Shown piece after piece: positions 14,953 through 23,171 of a stretch of 42,756 nt of DNA. The position numbers and the translations under genes were made by a program. The notes below the pieces were generated by a model. It made no database searches, was not told the origin of the DNA, and saw nothing but the letters and a program-made list of their open reading frames with translations. The stretch covers positions 1 to 42,756 of IMG/VR virus record IMGVR_UViG_3300009406_000001; one strand, written 5' to 3'. Every line of letters begins with the position of its first letter. Position 1 is the first letter of the stretch. The DNA is from a virus.

Positions 14953-15072
14953 ATGAACCCTAAAACATGTACTGAATGCAAAACATATCCAGTCCGTAAA
15001 CACGGAAGTTACTTATGTCTCGGATGCTTCGAAAAGGCTATGCGGGATCTGTTTAGGAATGAAAAGCCATGA
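14953..15072 (+). CDS. Zinc-ribbon peptide, 39 residues
   Basis: Cys6-x-x-Cys9 (CTEC) and Cys22-x-x-Cys25 (CLGC) make a minimal zinc ribbon. AGGAGG precedes the ATG and the stop overlaps the next start (ATGA). Function unknown; it is one of several tiny zinc proteins in this operon. Confidence 0.6.
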   Translation: MNPKTCTECKTYPVRKHGSYLCLGCFEKAMRDLFRNEKP

Positions 15073-15200
15073 CTGTGGACGAGCGTGAGGAAATCATAGA
15101 GTGGTTGCTATTGTGGTCGATATGGAATCGTGAAGCGTTGGGGACGTTGAGTAATTGTAGGTTGCTTGAAGAGTATGACAAATATTTGAAGTTGAGGTGA
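15069..15200 (+). CDS. Hypothetical peptide, 43 residues
   Basis: ATGA overlap with the upstream gene suggests coupled translation. The product (starting MTVDEREEIIEWLLLWSIWN) is an acidic, Trp-rich helix pair ending in LEEYDKYLKLR. No family is recognised. Confidence 0.45.
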   Translation: MTVDEREEIIEWLLLWSIWNREALGTLSNCRLLEEYDKYLKLR

Positions 15201-15204
15201 GGGT

Positions 15205-15429
15205 GTGGAAGCGGTAATTGTCGCAGTAGCTTACTACTCTGTTTTGAGTCTAGGGGTATTGGCGTTTCTGACCTTAGTGGTTTGGCTTTGGGGGTTAGCA
15301 CTCAATTGGGTTTACCAACAATTGAAAGCTACTCATAGATTCTTTGAATACTTTCGTTACAGAAAAGAATTCCTTCTTTGGTTGAAGGAGAGAAAGCCAA
15401 AAACAATACGACCTAAAGCAAGACTTTAA
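15205..15429 (+). CDS. Membrane protein, 74 residues
   Basis: An N-terminal hydrophobic segment of about 35 residues (IVAVAYYSVLSLGVLAFLTL and onward to WLWGLALNWV) could span the membrane once or twice; the C-terminus is strongly basic (KERKPKTIRPKARL). GTG start with TTGAGGTGAGG upstream. Function unknown. Confidence 0.55.
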   Translation: MEAVIVAVAYYSVLSLGVLAFLTLVVWLWGLALNWVYQQLKATHRFFEYFRYRKEFLLWLKERKPKTIRPKARL

Positions 15430-15444
15430 AAAAGGGGTGACGGT

Positions 15445-15870
15445 ATGAAAACACTAAACAAACATGATATCCAAAAGCTTGAAGAATACTGGTCCAATTA
15501 TAAACAGAACAAGCAGCAGCTTAAATATCGCGAGTGGGAGTTAATGAGCCGTAACTCTGATGACGAAAACACGGGTGGTGGTGCAAACTCTGTCCGTACA
15601 ATCTCTAAGCCGACTGAACAGCTTGCAACACGATTGATAGAGGATAAGCTGTATCAGAATCTAAAACAGATTACGCACGTTGTGGAGAGCCTATATCATC
15701 AGTCTGAAGGAGACTTGAAGGTCATTGTGGACATGCGATATTGGGATGCTGAACGTAATTGTTATGAATGGGAAGAGATTGCCGATCAGCTGAATATGTC
15801 CAGGAGTAAAGTGTTGAGATTACGGAATGGGTTGTTGGATGATACGGCTGATTTGATTGGGTGGGTTTGA
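15445..15870 (+). CDS. ArpU/RinA-type late transcription activator
   Basis: The 141-residue protein resembles the ArpU/RinA/DUF722 group that activates late phage genes. The C-terminus (about 105-135) holds a sigma-region-4-like helix-turn-helix, EWEEIADQLNMSRSKVLRLR, after the characteristic DLKVIVDMRYW. It is near the end of the middle operon, directly before the structured intergenic region and the packaging genes, which is the usual place for this regulator. AAAGGGGTG precedes the ATG. Confidence 0.75.
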   Translation: MKTLNKHDIQKLEEYWSNYKQNKQQLKYREWELMSRNSDDENTGGGANSVRTISKPTEQLATRLIEDKLYQNLKQITHVVESLYHQSEGDLKVIVDMRYWDAERNCYEWEEIADQLNMSRSKVLRLRNGLLDDTADLIGWV

Positions 15871-15897
15871 CGGGGTTGACACAAACGGGAAGTAGGG

Positions 15898-16152
15898 ATG
15901 GTAGTGAAAATAGTGAAAGCATTAGATGTAAATGGGACTGAAATTAAATCCGGTGACATAGTGAAAATCGTGAAAACACCGGATGTAAGTCATGCTTGGT
16001 TAAGGGTAGGGAACACATTGCGAGTCGCACGTTGGGAAGACCGCTCGTTAAGTAAAGACGAATATATTTGTGTCTTCTTGAAATCTAAAAAAGGTGGGAG
16101 AATGTGTAGCCTTGGTGTGCAAGACGCACGGTTGGAAGTGGTTAAGGGTTAA
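15898..16152 (+). CDS. Hypothetical protein, 84 residues, SH3/KOW-like
   Basis: Beta-strand-rich: VKALDVNGTEIKSGDIVKIV has the NGxxIKxGDxVxI pattern of small KOW/SH3-like barrels, followed by VRVARWEDR-type strands (LRVARWEDRSLSKDEYI). GGAAGTAGGG precedes the ATG. It is the last gene before the structured non-coding region. Function unknown. Confidence 0.55.
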   Translation: MVVKIVKALDVNGTEIKSGDIVKIVKTPDVSHAWLRVGNTLRVARWEDRSLSKDEYICVFLKSKKGGRMCSLGVQDARLEVVKG

Positions 16153-16171
16153 TAACACAGTACGAACAAAC

Positions 16172-16449
16172 GGTGAACTTCTTAACACCAAGGAAGTTCA
16201 CTCTCACCTGTAGTAATCTGATAGAGTAGGTTCCTTTGGTTAGCGACCTACTCATTTCCCCTCTTTTACATCCGCATACACGGCACATAGTAAACTATGT
16301 AGAACTGCGCTAACGGGTATGCGGATGTTCCTTTTATATACCTTGAAGACTATATATCATAGAGTCACACAATAATCGCGGGCTAGTAGGTAAGGGTTGA
16401 CTAGCTATCATTAGGACTTGCTATGGTATGTAGTCTTGAGAGTATATAA
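16172..16449 (+). ncRNA. Candidate structured RNA: four consecutive hairpins
   Basis: The 339-bp gap 16153-16491 has no plausible gene but dense complementarity. HP1: 16173-16183 with 16191-16201, 11 pairs, 7-nt loop. HP2: 16224-16232 with 16245-16253, 9 pairs. HP3: 16268-16279 with 16317-16328, 12 perfect pairs, enclosing ACATAG/CTATGT (16285-16290, 16295-16300). HP4: 16334-16362 with 16421-16449, one unbroken register of 29 positions with 27 pairs (24 Watson-Crick, 3 G-U) and an inner GCTAGT/ACTAGC hairpin (16382-16387, 16400-16405). The G-U pairs in HP1, HP2 and HP4 would be A-C mismatches on the other strand, so the RNA is probably rightward. Roles could be a late leader, antiterminator, terminator cluster or phage ncRNA. 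Confidence 0.6.
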
Positions 16450-16491
16450 TAGTTAATTAGCGACTACTATAAATTGTGGAGGGATGATCAC

Positions 16492-16809
16492 ATGGCAAAT
16501 AAGCCAGTAGCTGCCCAATGTAATTTGGGATGCGAAAAGGAATTCACCATTACAAAGTTCCGCAATAAGAAAGTTAAAAATGGTATCGAGAAAACATTCT
16601 TCCGTTGTCCTCATTGCAAACATGAGTACGTTAGTTTCTATGCGAGTGATGAAACGCGTCGATTGCAGAAGGATATGCGCAAGCTACAAGTAGTTATTAA
16701 GAATGCCGCGAGCGATAAAGAATACGAAAACCATCTTGAAAGGTACATGGCATTGAAAGCAGAGATAAAGCTAAGCATGGATGATGCCAGGGTAATAGCG
16801 ACTGAATAA
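16492..16809 (+). CDS. Zinc-ribbon phage protein, 105 residues
   Basis: Cys10, Cys14 (CNLGC) and Cys39-x-x-Cys42 (CPHCKH) form a zinc ribbon; a helical charged C-terminus follows (RRLQKDMRKLQVVIKNAASD). ATG 16492 is chosen because GTGGAGGG lies 8 bases before it. First gene after the structured non-coding stretch and followed by an intrinsic terminator, so it may form its own short transcript. Function unknown. Confidence 0.65.
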   Translation: MANKPVAAQCNLGCEKEFTITKFRNKKVKNGIEKTFFRCPHCKHEYVSFYASDETRRLQKDMRKLQVVIKNAASDKEYENHLERYMALKAEIKLSMDDARVIATE

Positions 16810-16820
16810 ATAATACATTC

Positions 16821-16851
16821 AAAGTCTACTCAATCGAGTGGGCTTTTTCTT
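16821..16851 (+). terminator. Rho-independent terminator
   Basis: Arms 16821-16831 and 16836-16846 give 11 pairs (two G-U type) around a 4-nt loop AATC, followed by TTCTTA after the T-rich 3' arm. It lies 12 bp after the zinc-ribbon gene stop. Confidence 0.75.
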
Positions 16852-16879
16852 ATACATAAATTTAAAGGTGGTGTCTCGA

Positions 16880-17059
16880 ATGGACATTGAATCAATATTA
16901 AAACCAATCGACCGTTTTCTTGAAGAGGTTAAAGGTACTGAGTTTGAAGAGAGAGCCTTACAGATGAGGAAAGAAATCGTTAGCGAAGTTGATGCTTACT
17001 ACCTTCAACTGCAAGCAGATGGTGCTCACGATGATTGGTTGTCGGAACAAGAAGATTAG
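16880..17059 (+). CDS. Hypothetical acidic protein, 59 residues
   Basis: ATG 16880 follows AAAGGTGGTG. The product is an acidic helical protein (SILKPIDRFLEEVKGTEFEE) ending DDWLSEQED. No family is recognised. It lies between the terminator and the packaging genes. Confidence 0.55.
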   Translation: MDIESILKPIDRFLEEVKGTEFEERALQMRKEIVSEVDAYYLQLQADGAHDDWLSEQED

Positions 17060-17189
17060 TCGTTATTACATAAAAGGTGGTGGTCCTTCTTGCTGATTGA
17101 AATAAAAGTATCTAACACAAGAAAGGATGCGTGATTCTATCTCGGTTCGCTACTCCGTTATGTAGCCACATACGGTAGGAGGGTTAATG

Positions 17190-17291
17190 ATGAGTGAATT
17201 AGCAACGATAATGATATGGGTGTTATGCACACCACTTGGATGGGTAGGGATGATTTGTTTCGGGATTATGGTGAGCATGATTCGGAAGTAA
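17190..17291 (+). CDS. 33-residue hydrophobic peptide
   Basis: GTAGGAGGG precedes two ATG codons (17187, 17190); the product is nearly all one hydrophobic helix (IMIWVLCTPLGWVGMICFGI) ending MIRK. A dyad (around 17150-17180) lies just upstream of its ribosome binding site. A membrane micro-protein is plausible. The rest of the 17060-17189 gap holds no convincing gene. Confidence 0.4.
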   Translation: MSELATIMIWVLCTPLGWVGMICFGIMVSMIRK

Positions 17292-17306
17292 ACAAGGAGT
17301 GAAGCA

Positions 17307-17390
17307 ATGATAACTACAGGCTTAATACTCACAGTCTTCATATCAATTCCTCTACTACTACTCATAAGCAAGGTGAACAAGCATGGCTGA
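17307..17390 (+). CDS. 27-residue hydrophobic peptide
   Basis: AAGGAGTG precedes the ATG. The product (MITTGLILTVFISIPLLLLI then SKVNKHG) is a single membrane helix with a basic end. Its stop overlaps the HNH start by 8 bases, suggesting coupled translation. Confidence 0.4.
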   Translation: MITTGLILTVFISIPLLLLISKVNKHG

Positions 17391-17715
17391 ATACAAAACA
17401 AAAGAACAACAAAAGAAATTCTATAACACTAAATCGTGGAATGGTAAGAACGGATTACGAATGCAAGCATTGAAGAGAGACAATTTTGAATGCCAGATGT
17501 GTAAAAAAGACGGCAAGGTTCATCTCGATTCCATTAAAGAAAAAGGTAAACGGAAATCGATTGAGTTAAACGTTCATCACATAAAAGAAATAGAATATCA
17601 TCCGAATCTTGCGCTTGTGCTATCGAATTTAATTACTATCTGCATACAACATCACAACGAAATCCACGACAGATACAAGCCAAGCGAAACATTCGTAAGA
17701 GAAGAGAAATGGTAA
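17383..17715 (+). CDS. HNH endonuclease of the packaging module
   Basis: The 110-residue protein has an HNH (PF01844-like) site: a zinc-holding CQMC (Cys37, Cys40), the first His pair in NVHHIKEI, the Asn in LVLSNLITIC, and the last His in IQHHNEIH. In HK97-like cos phages of Gram-positive hosts such an HNH protein lies just before the terminase and is needed for cos cleavage. The same placement here suggests the same role. Confidence 0.85.
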   Translation: MAEYKTKEQQKKFYNTKSWNGKNGLRMQALKRDNFECQMCKKDGKVHLDSIKEKGKRKSIELNVHHIKEIEYHPNLALVLSNLITICIQHHNEIHDRYKPSETFVREEKW

Positions 17716-17898
17716 TTGTTGTTATAGTTAAAACAATTAAAACAAACTAAACAAACATTAATTCTCAAATACCCCCCATCTCTGAATTGTGTCTTTTTGA
17801 AAAACAATAAAGACCGCTGGGGTGAAGAAAAAAGACATATATTGATTTATTCGCGTATAAACACTTGGGATTAAATGGAATTTAAAGGAGGGAGGAAA
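17716..17898. other. Non-coding gap before terminase, candidate cos region
   Basis: The 183-bp gap has no gene. It contains a run TACCCCCCATC (about 17769-17780), an imperfect dyad GTCTTT/AAAGAC (about 17789-17814) and GGGGTG at 17819-17824. In cos phages with an HNH-TerS-TerL order, cos is usually close to these genes. No known cos overhang was recognised, so this is a positional suggestion only. Confidence 0.3.
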
Positions 17899-18228
17899 TT
17901 GAGTGGTGTAAACTTGGATGTTATTGATAATGTCGCCAAGTCACGCGACCGAATCAAGAGAGGATTACTCAATCAATTATCAGCCGATGGCGTTGACGGT
18001 GAGCATTACACAGACATGATTGACAAATATTTGACTATGTGGGATATGGCCCAGGCATTAGAGAGGGACTTTCGCGAAGAAGGCGTAAAAATATTCTCTA
18101 ACACTGGATCAAAGATAAATCCTTCAGTACCTGAGTATGCAAGGACGAATAATCAAATGCTGCGGTTGCTTTCTGAATTAGGATTGAAGCCCGTAAGACA
18201 AGAGCCTGAAGATAATGAAGGATATTAA
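17899..18228 (+). CDS. Terminase small subunit (P27-like)
   Basis: The 109-residue helical protein fits the P27-type small terminase that recognises the packaging site and recruits the large subunit. Family-like features are a central EHYTDMIDKYLTMWDMAQAL helix and the C-terminal NQMLRLLSELGLKP. The start is taken as TTG 17899 because GGAGGGAGG (17888-17895) immediately precedes it; an in-frame ATG at 17875 would place that signal inside the gene. It overlaps the large subunit by 14 bases. Confidence 0.8.
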   Translation: MSGVNLDVIDNVAKSRDRIKRGLLNQLSADGVDGEHYTDMIDKYLTMWDMAQALERDFREEGVKIFSNTGSKINPSVPEYARTNNQMLRLLSELGLKPVRQEPEDNEGY

Positions 18229-19840
18229 ACATAACAAGTACATCACAGAATATATACAAGCTGTCGAAAAAGGCGAAATCGTAGTTAATGAAGATGTTAG
18301 GAAACTGATCTCCCTTGTGGAAGAAAAACTAGCGCGGGACGACGTAGTGATTGACGACGAAGCGGTTGACGATGCAATCGAATCTATCGAGAAGTATTTC
18401 CCGTTCAAGTTATTCAAGTGGCAAAAGTTTGTAACAGCTTGTATGTTCGGGCTTTTCTTTGATGACGGTTCGCTAGTTTTTAATGAGTTCCTTCTATATA
18501 TGGGACGTGGGGCAGGGAAGAATGCGTTCCTCGCAGCACTCGCATTTCACTTTTCCGGCAAACAAGATATTCGGGGATACAATGTGGATATCGTGGCCAC
18601 ATCCGAAAAACAAGCAAAGACTTCATTCAATGATTTGAAAGATGTGTTAGAAGATCATTGGGATGTATTCAAGAAACACTTTAAGAAAACGATGGAAGTC
18701 ATTCGTCATTATAAAACTAAAGCAGAAGTAAGTTATTACACGAATAACGCAAAAACAAAAGATGGTTTCCGTCCTGGTGTAGTCGTATTCGATGAAATCC
18801 ACGCCTATGAGACGGAAGACAATATAAAAGTATTTACATCCGGCCTTGGTAAAGTCCCACGTCCACGAAGAATCTATCTGACCACAGACGGAAATGTTCG
18901 TGATGGATTCTTGGATCAAATGAAAGAAGAAGCCGAACGCGTTTTGAATGGCGAACTTCCAAATTCGAGAATGTTCCCGTTTATGTGCAGACTCGATGAT
19001 CCCGAAGAATACCATGATTTCAGAATGTGGGAGAAAGCTAACCCATCCATTGAATACATGCCGGACTTAAAGCTAGAAATGAAGCTTGAATATGACCGCA
19101 TGAAAGAACGTCCATCCGCACGTATTGAATTCATGACTAAGCGGATGAACATACCCTCTCAACTCTCACAGGATGGTGTAGCAGATTGGGACAAGATAGC
19201 GGCAACCAATCAACCCTTTCCCGACTTCTTGGGGGCTGAGTGCATCGGTGGTATTGACTATGCTGATACGCGGGACTTTGTTGGTGTCGGATTGTTATTT
19301 AAAAAGGATGGCAAGCGGTACTGGAAGAGTCACACATTCATTAATCACCGTTCGTTGCAGTTAACGAACTTTAGGATGGATATTGAATTAGCAATCGAAC
19401 AAGGGCTTGTTACTATCATCCGCGAAGAAACAAACAAACCCGAAATAATTGCAACGTGGTTTTTGGAACAGTCTAAGCTATATAACATTAAGAAGATTAC
19501 AAGTGATATGTACCGTATCAATCATTTGCGGGAAGTATTTGAGGAATACGGCTTTACTCTTGATATTGCTCGAAGCGGAACCAAAACGCATACGCAAATG
19601 CAACCGATTATAGAAGAAATGTTCGCATACAAAAACATTGTATTCGGTAACGATATGATGATGCGGTGGTATGTCAATAACACATATGCAAAGTATGACG
19701 GCAAGGGAAATATAACATATGAAAAAATTGAGCCGAAGACGAGAAAGACTGACGGCTTTTTTGCGTTCCTTCATGCATTACAGTTTGATATGGAATTGAA
19801 TGAAAGTAGCGAGTTTTTCCTTGATTCTATTAGGTTTTAA
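18215..19840 (+). CDS. Terminase large subunit
   Basis: This 541-residue ATPase-nuclease pumps DNA into the prohead. Walker A is GRGAGKN (97-103), Walker B VVVFDEIH (188-195) with the catalytic Glu, coupling motif YLTTDGN, and the RNase H-like nuclease starts at GGIDYADTRDF (about residue 345). Length and motifs fit the Terminase_1 (HK97-like) family. The ribosome binding site is weak, so translation is probably coupled to the small subunit. Confidence 0.95.
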   Translation: MKDIKHNKYITEYIQAVEKGEIVVNEDVRKLISLVEEKLARDDVVIDDEAVDDAIESIEKYFPFKLFKWQKFVTACMFGLFFDDGSLVFNEFLLYMGRGAGKNAFLAALAFHFSGKQDIRGYNVDIVATSEKQAKTSFNDLKDVLEDHWDVFKKHFKKTMEVIRHYKTKAEVSYYTNNAKTKDGFRPGVVVFDEIHAYETEDNIKVFTSGLGKVPRPRRIYLTTDGNVRDGFLDQMKEEAERVLNGELPNSRMFPFMCRLDDPEEYHDFRMWEKANPSIEYMPDLKLEMKLEYDRMKERPSARIEFMTKRMNIPSQLSQDGVADWDKIAATNQPFPDFLGAECIGGIDYADTRDFVGVGLLFKKDGKRYWKSHTFINHRSLQLTNFRMDIELAIEQGLVTIIREETNKPEIIATWFLEQSKLYNIKKITSDMYRINHLREVFEEYGFTLDIARSGTKTHTQMQPIIEEMFAYKNIVFGNDMMMRWYVNNTYAKYDGKGNITYEKIEPKTRKTDGFFAFLHALQFDMELNESSEFFLDSIRF

Positions 19841-19860
19841 AAGGGGGTGAAAATAAAAAA

Positions 19861-21015
19861 ATGGGACTACTGGATTATATATTCAAAAAAAATAGTGAAC
19901 TAGGTTTTATGTTCGATGTTGAAATGTTTCAAGAGACATCCAGCCGAGTCCACATGAAGAGATTAGCGATAGACACCTGTATCGCGTTTTTAGCCAGGAC
20001 CATTAGCCAATCAGAATTCAGAGTAAAAAAAGGCAAGACGTTTGAAAAAGATGAACTGTATTATCGATTGAATGTCAGACCTAGTAAAAACGTGACTGCC
20101 AGCACGTTTTGGCAGACCTTCATCCACAAACTTGTCTATGATAACGAATGTTTAATTATCCAAGCGGATGATGGCGACTTATTAATTGCTGATGATTTTC
20201 AACACGTCGAATACGCCGTATATGAGGATATATTCTCGAATGTGGTTGTTAAGGATTTTGAATTCAAACGAACATTCAAACAAAGTGAAGTCATCCATCT
20301 ACGATACAGTAATGAAAAACTAGCGCCAATGATTGACGGGTTGTTTGCTGACTATGGCGAGTTATTCGGAAGAGTATTATCTGCTCAGAAACGGAAGAAT
20401 CAGATCCGCGGAACTGTGGATATGGATTTGATTAACGCCAAAACACAAGAACAGCAGACTCAATTGCAAGCGTTTATTGACAACATGTACAAAGCTATCG
20501 ATAGCAAAGATGTCGCTATTATTCCGCAACAAAAAGGGTTCGAATATAAAGAACTGTCCGCTAACGGTCAAGCCGGTCAGAGTGTGGACGAGTTAAACAA
20601 AGTGTCCGATGGTTTTTTAAATCAAGTAGCCATGGTTATGGGCATTCCAATAAGCTTGCTTCGTGGGGATATGGCTGACGTAGAAAAACAGACGAAGAAC
20701 TATATGTTTTTCACTGTCTCACCTATTTTAAAGAAAATCAAAGACGAAGCGGATGTAAAGTTTTTCACAGAGAAAGAATATCTCGACGGGAATTATATTG
20801 ACATTCGAAAACCTTCTTATCGTGACATTTTCGACCTTTCTACTGCTGTAGATAAATTGAGAGCATCGGGGATTATGAATGGGAATGAGATTCGAACTGA
20901 ACTGGGGTTAGAAACTGTGGATGATGAGATTATGACGAAGTTCTTTATTACCAAAAACTACCAAGAAAGCTCTGAAGCACTTAAAGGAGGTGAAAATAGT
21001 GACAGTGAAACGTAA
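19861..21015 (+). CDS. Portal protein, HK97 family
   Basis: The 384-residue protein forms the dodecameric portal at the capsid vertex. Family signatures: the N-terminal AIDTCIAFLARTISQSEFRV, RLNVRPSKNVTASTFWQTF, and the C-terminal VAMVMGIPISLLRGD with the following helix. It sits between terminase and protease as expected. GGGGGTG precedes the ATG at long spacing. Confidence 0.93.
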   Translation: MGLLDYIFKKNSELGFMFDVEMFQETSSRVHMKRLAIDTCIAFLARTISQSEFRVKKGKTFEKDELYYRLNVRPSKNVTASTFWQTFIHKLVYDNECLIIQADDGDLLIADDFQHVEYAVYEDIFSNVVVKDFEFKRTFKQSEVIHLRYSNEKLAPMIDGLFADYGELFGRVLSAQKRKNQIRGTVDMDLINAKTQEQQTQLQAFIDNMYKAIDSKDVAIIPQQKGFEYKELSANGQAGQSVDELNKVSDGFLNQVAMVMGIPISLLRGDMADVEKQTKNYMFFTVSPILKKIKDEADVKFFTEKEYLDGNYIDIRKPSYRDIFDLSTAVDKLRASGIMNGNEIRTELGLETVDDEIMTKFFITKNYQESSEALKGGENSDSET

Positions 21016-21736
21016 ATTCGGCTTCAAAAATCAACAATATAATAAAGACTTATCAAGTATCCCTCATAATTTCGCGGCCGATCATGATGAAGAAAAAGGT
21101 GTGACGGAACTAACGATTTACGGTGATATTGGGGAATCATGGTTTTGGGATTCAACATCAGCGATAGATGTAGACGACGCATTGAAGAATGCAGGCGACA
21201 ATGACTTAGTTGTTCGATTAAACAGCCCCGGAGGATCAGCATTTGACGGTATTGCGATATACAACAGATTAAATGACCATAAAGGTAAAGTGACTGTTTA
21301 TGTAGATGGATGGGCGTGTTCTGCGGCTTCCGTAATTGCGATGGCGGCGGATGAACTAATCATGGGTGCGGGTTCCATGTTGATGATTCACGAAGCAAGT
21401 ACGATAGTTTGGGGTAATAAAGGCGACTTTAGAAAAGAAGCCGAATTACTTGAAAAACTAGAGGACGGAATCATTGATATTTACATGACAAAAGCCAATA
21501 TTACTCGTGATGAAATTCGTGATATGGTCAATGCGGAAACGTGGTTTAGTGCGAACGATGCGTTAACGATAGGCTTTGCTACTTCTACCACTGCATCTAC
21601 TGTGGATGACAATGAGGAAGTTTCGCAATTAAAAGTACAAATGTCAGCCATGCAAAATGAGTTAGATCAATTGAAAAATGTTGAACCAGAAAAGCCGGCG
21701 CCTGTTAAACAAAACAGAGCATCTAGGCTTTTTTAA
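20999..21736 (+). CDS. ClpP-like prohead protease (S14)
   Basis: The 245-residue serine protease matures the prohead, cutting scaffold and capsid termini. Catalytic Ser lies in GWACSAASVIAMA, the His in LMIHEAS, after the conserved NSPGGSAFDGIAIYN oxyanion-hole strand. The C-terminal 50 residues are a charged linker (QLKVQMSAMQNELDQLK) that may act as a scaffold tail. GTG 20999 is chosen because AAAGGAGGTG (20983-20992) lies 7 bases upstream; it overlaps the portal end by 17 bases. Confidence 0.92.
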   Translation: MTVKRKFGFKNQQYNKDLSSIPHNFAADHDEEKGVTELTIYGDIGESWFWDSTSAIDVDDALKNAGDNDLVVRLNSPGGSAFDGIAIYNRLNDHKGKVTVYVDGWACSAASVIAMAADELIMGAGSMLMIHEASTIVWGNKGDFRKEAELLEKLEDGIIDIYMTKANITRDEIRDMVNAETWFSANDALTIGFATSTTASTVDDNEEVSQLKVQMSAMQNELDQLKNVEPEKPAPVKQNRASRLF

Positions 21737-21761
21737 ATACAAAAAATGGAGGAATTAAACA

Positions 21762-22928
21762 ATGACAATTAAATTCAATAAATCAGAAACATTCCAAAAT
21801 GCTAAAACTGCACTATCTGCGGTACTTTCGAAAGAAAACGTGACAGAAAAAGAAACGACTGACGCTTATGAGAACTATTTCAACGCTTTGCAAACAGAAG
21901 TAGCTTCTGCAATTACAAAAGAAGTAAACAACGAAATGCTTGATCGTTCTATTCTTCAGCAACGTGGTCAGAACGTGCTGACTTCTGAGGAGAAGAAATT
22001 CTTCAATGCGGCAGTCCTGGACGGTGGATTCAAAGACGATTCAATCCTTCCCGTAACTACTCAAGTGAGAGTATTTGAAGACTTGGTGCAAGAACATCCA
22101 TTACTTGATGCTCTTGGCATTCAAGACCTCGGAGCCGTTACACGTTACATTGATTCAGATCCAACAAAAGCTTTCGCTTGGGGTAAGTTATTTGATGGCA
22201 TTGCAGGGCAAATCAATACTGCGTTCAGTGAAGAGAGCATTAGTCAATTCAAACTGACTGCATTTGCTGTAATTCCAAATGACATGTTAGAACTTGGTCC
22301 AGAGTGGATTGAGCGATACGTTCGCACCTTGCTTGTTGAGTCTTATTCTACGGGTCTTGAATTTGGTTATGTAAATGGTAGAGGACCAGGAGTAAATGAA
22401 CCGGTTGGACTAATGAAAAATGTTGACCCCGATACCGGAGCGGTTACTAATAAAACATCATCTGGAACGCTAACGTTCGCGCCGTCTCAATTCGGTGAAG
22501 TTGTTGCTGGTGAACTATTCAACGTTGTGAAAGAGCTTTCTGTAGCGTCACCAAAGGTTGGTGAAACCGAAGGTAAGTCTCTGAAGGTGCTAAATAAAAT
22601 TGTTATGGTAGTGAATCCTGTGGATAGTATTGGTGTACAAGCACGTAACACTATTCAGACTCAAAACGGTCAATGGGTAATGGCTTTGCCTTATAACGTC
22701 CAGGTTGTTGAGTCCGAAGAAATCCCGATGGGCAAAGCTTTGTTCTTCGTTAAAGGTCGATATACTGCAGCTATCGCAGGTGGTTACAAATTGAAAAAGT
22801 TCGATCAAACACTTGCCATCGAAGATGCTACTCTCTACACAATTAAACAGTTTGCTAACGGTAAGCCGAAGGATAATAAAGCGGCACTGGTATATGACCT
22901 AGCTATCTCGTTTGCGCCAACAGTCTAA
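21762..22928 (+). CDS. Major capsid protein, HK97 fold
   Basis: The 388-residue protein resembles the Phage_capsid (PF05065) family. An N-terminal helical stretch of about 90 residues (ENVTEKETTDAYENYFNALQ) may serve as an internal scaffold removed by the protease. The rest includes ILPVTTQVRVFEDLVQEHPL, the E-loop region, and a typical C-terminal DQTLAIEDATLYTIKQFANG. Strong ribosome binding site AATGGAGGAA. It directly follows the protease gene. Confidence 0.93.
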   Translation: MTIKFNKSETFQNAKTALSAVLSKENVTEKETTDAYENYFNALQTEVASAITKEVNNEMLDRSILQQRGQNVLTSEEKKFFNAAVLDGGFKDDSILPVTTQVRVFEDLVQEHPLLDALGIQDLGAVTRYIDSDPTKAFAWGKLFDGIAGQINTAFSEESISQFKLTAFAVIPNDMLELGPEWIERYVRTLLVESYSTGLEFGYVNGRGPGVNEPVGLMKNVDPDTGAVTNKTSSGTLTFAPSQFGEVVAGELFNVVKELSVASPKVGETEGKSLKVLNKIVMVVNPVDSIGVQARNTIQTQNGQWVMALPYNVQVVESEEIPMGKALFFVKGRYTAAIAGGYKLKKFDQTLAIEDATLYTIKQFANGKPKDNKAALVYDLAISFAPTV

Positions 22929-22947
22929 ACAAAAGGAGTGAAAGATT

Positions 22948-23166
22948 ATGGCTCGCAAGGTAATTAAGCAATTCAAAGATAAAGAGGATAAAGGTAGGTT
23001 GTATGAGGTGGGCGACGAGTACCCGAAAGGAAGCTTTAAGCCTACCAATAAACGCTTAAATGAATTATCCGAACTTCATCCACACTACAAGGCCGCATTC
23101 ATCAAGGAAGAAGAGAAAAAACCTGTAGTTAAGAAGCAGGAAAAAGATTCAAAAAGCAAGGAGTGA
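22948..23166 (+). CDS. Small capsid-region protein, 72 residues
   Basis: A small basic protein (starting MARKVIKQFKDKEDKGRLYE) with a lysine/glutamate-rich tail (KKPVVKKQEKDSKSKE). Such genes regularly sit between capsid and connector in HK97-like phages and may be head decoration or assembly factors. AAAGGAGTG precedes the ATG. Confidence 0.7.
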   Translation: MARKVIKQFKDKEDKGRLYEVGDEYPKGSFKPTNKRLNELSELHPHYKAAFIKEEEKKPVVKKQEKDSKSKE

Positions 23167-23171
23167 TGTAA

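Noticed and set aside
16153-16491. tRNA genes in the structured gap
   Set aside because: No T-loop GGTTCGA motif, acceptor stem or cloverleaf arrangement was found; the hairpins are too long.
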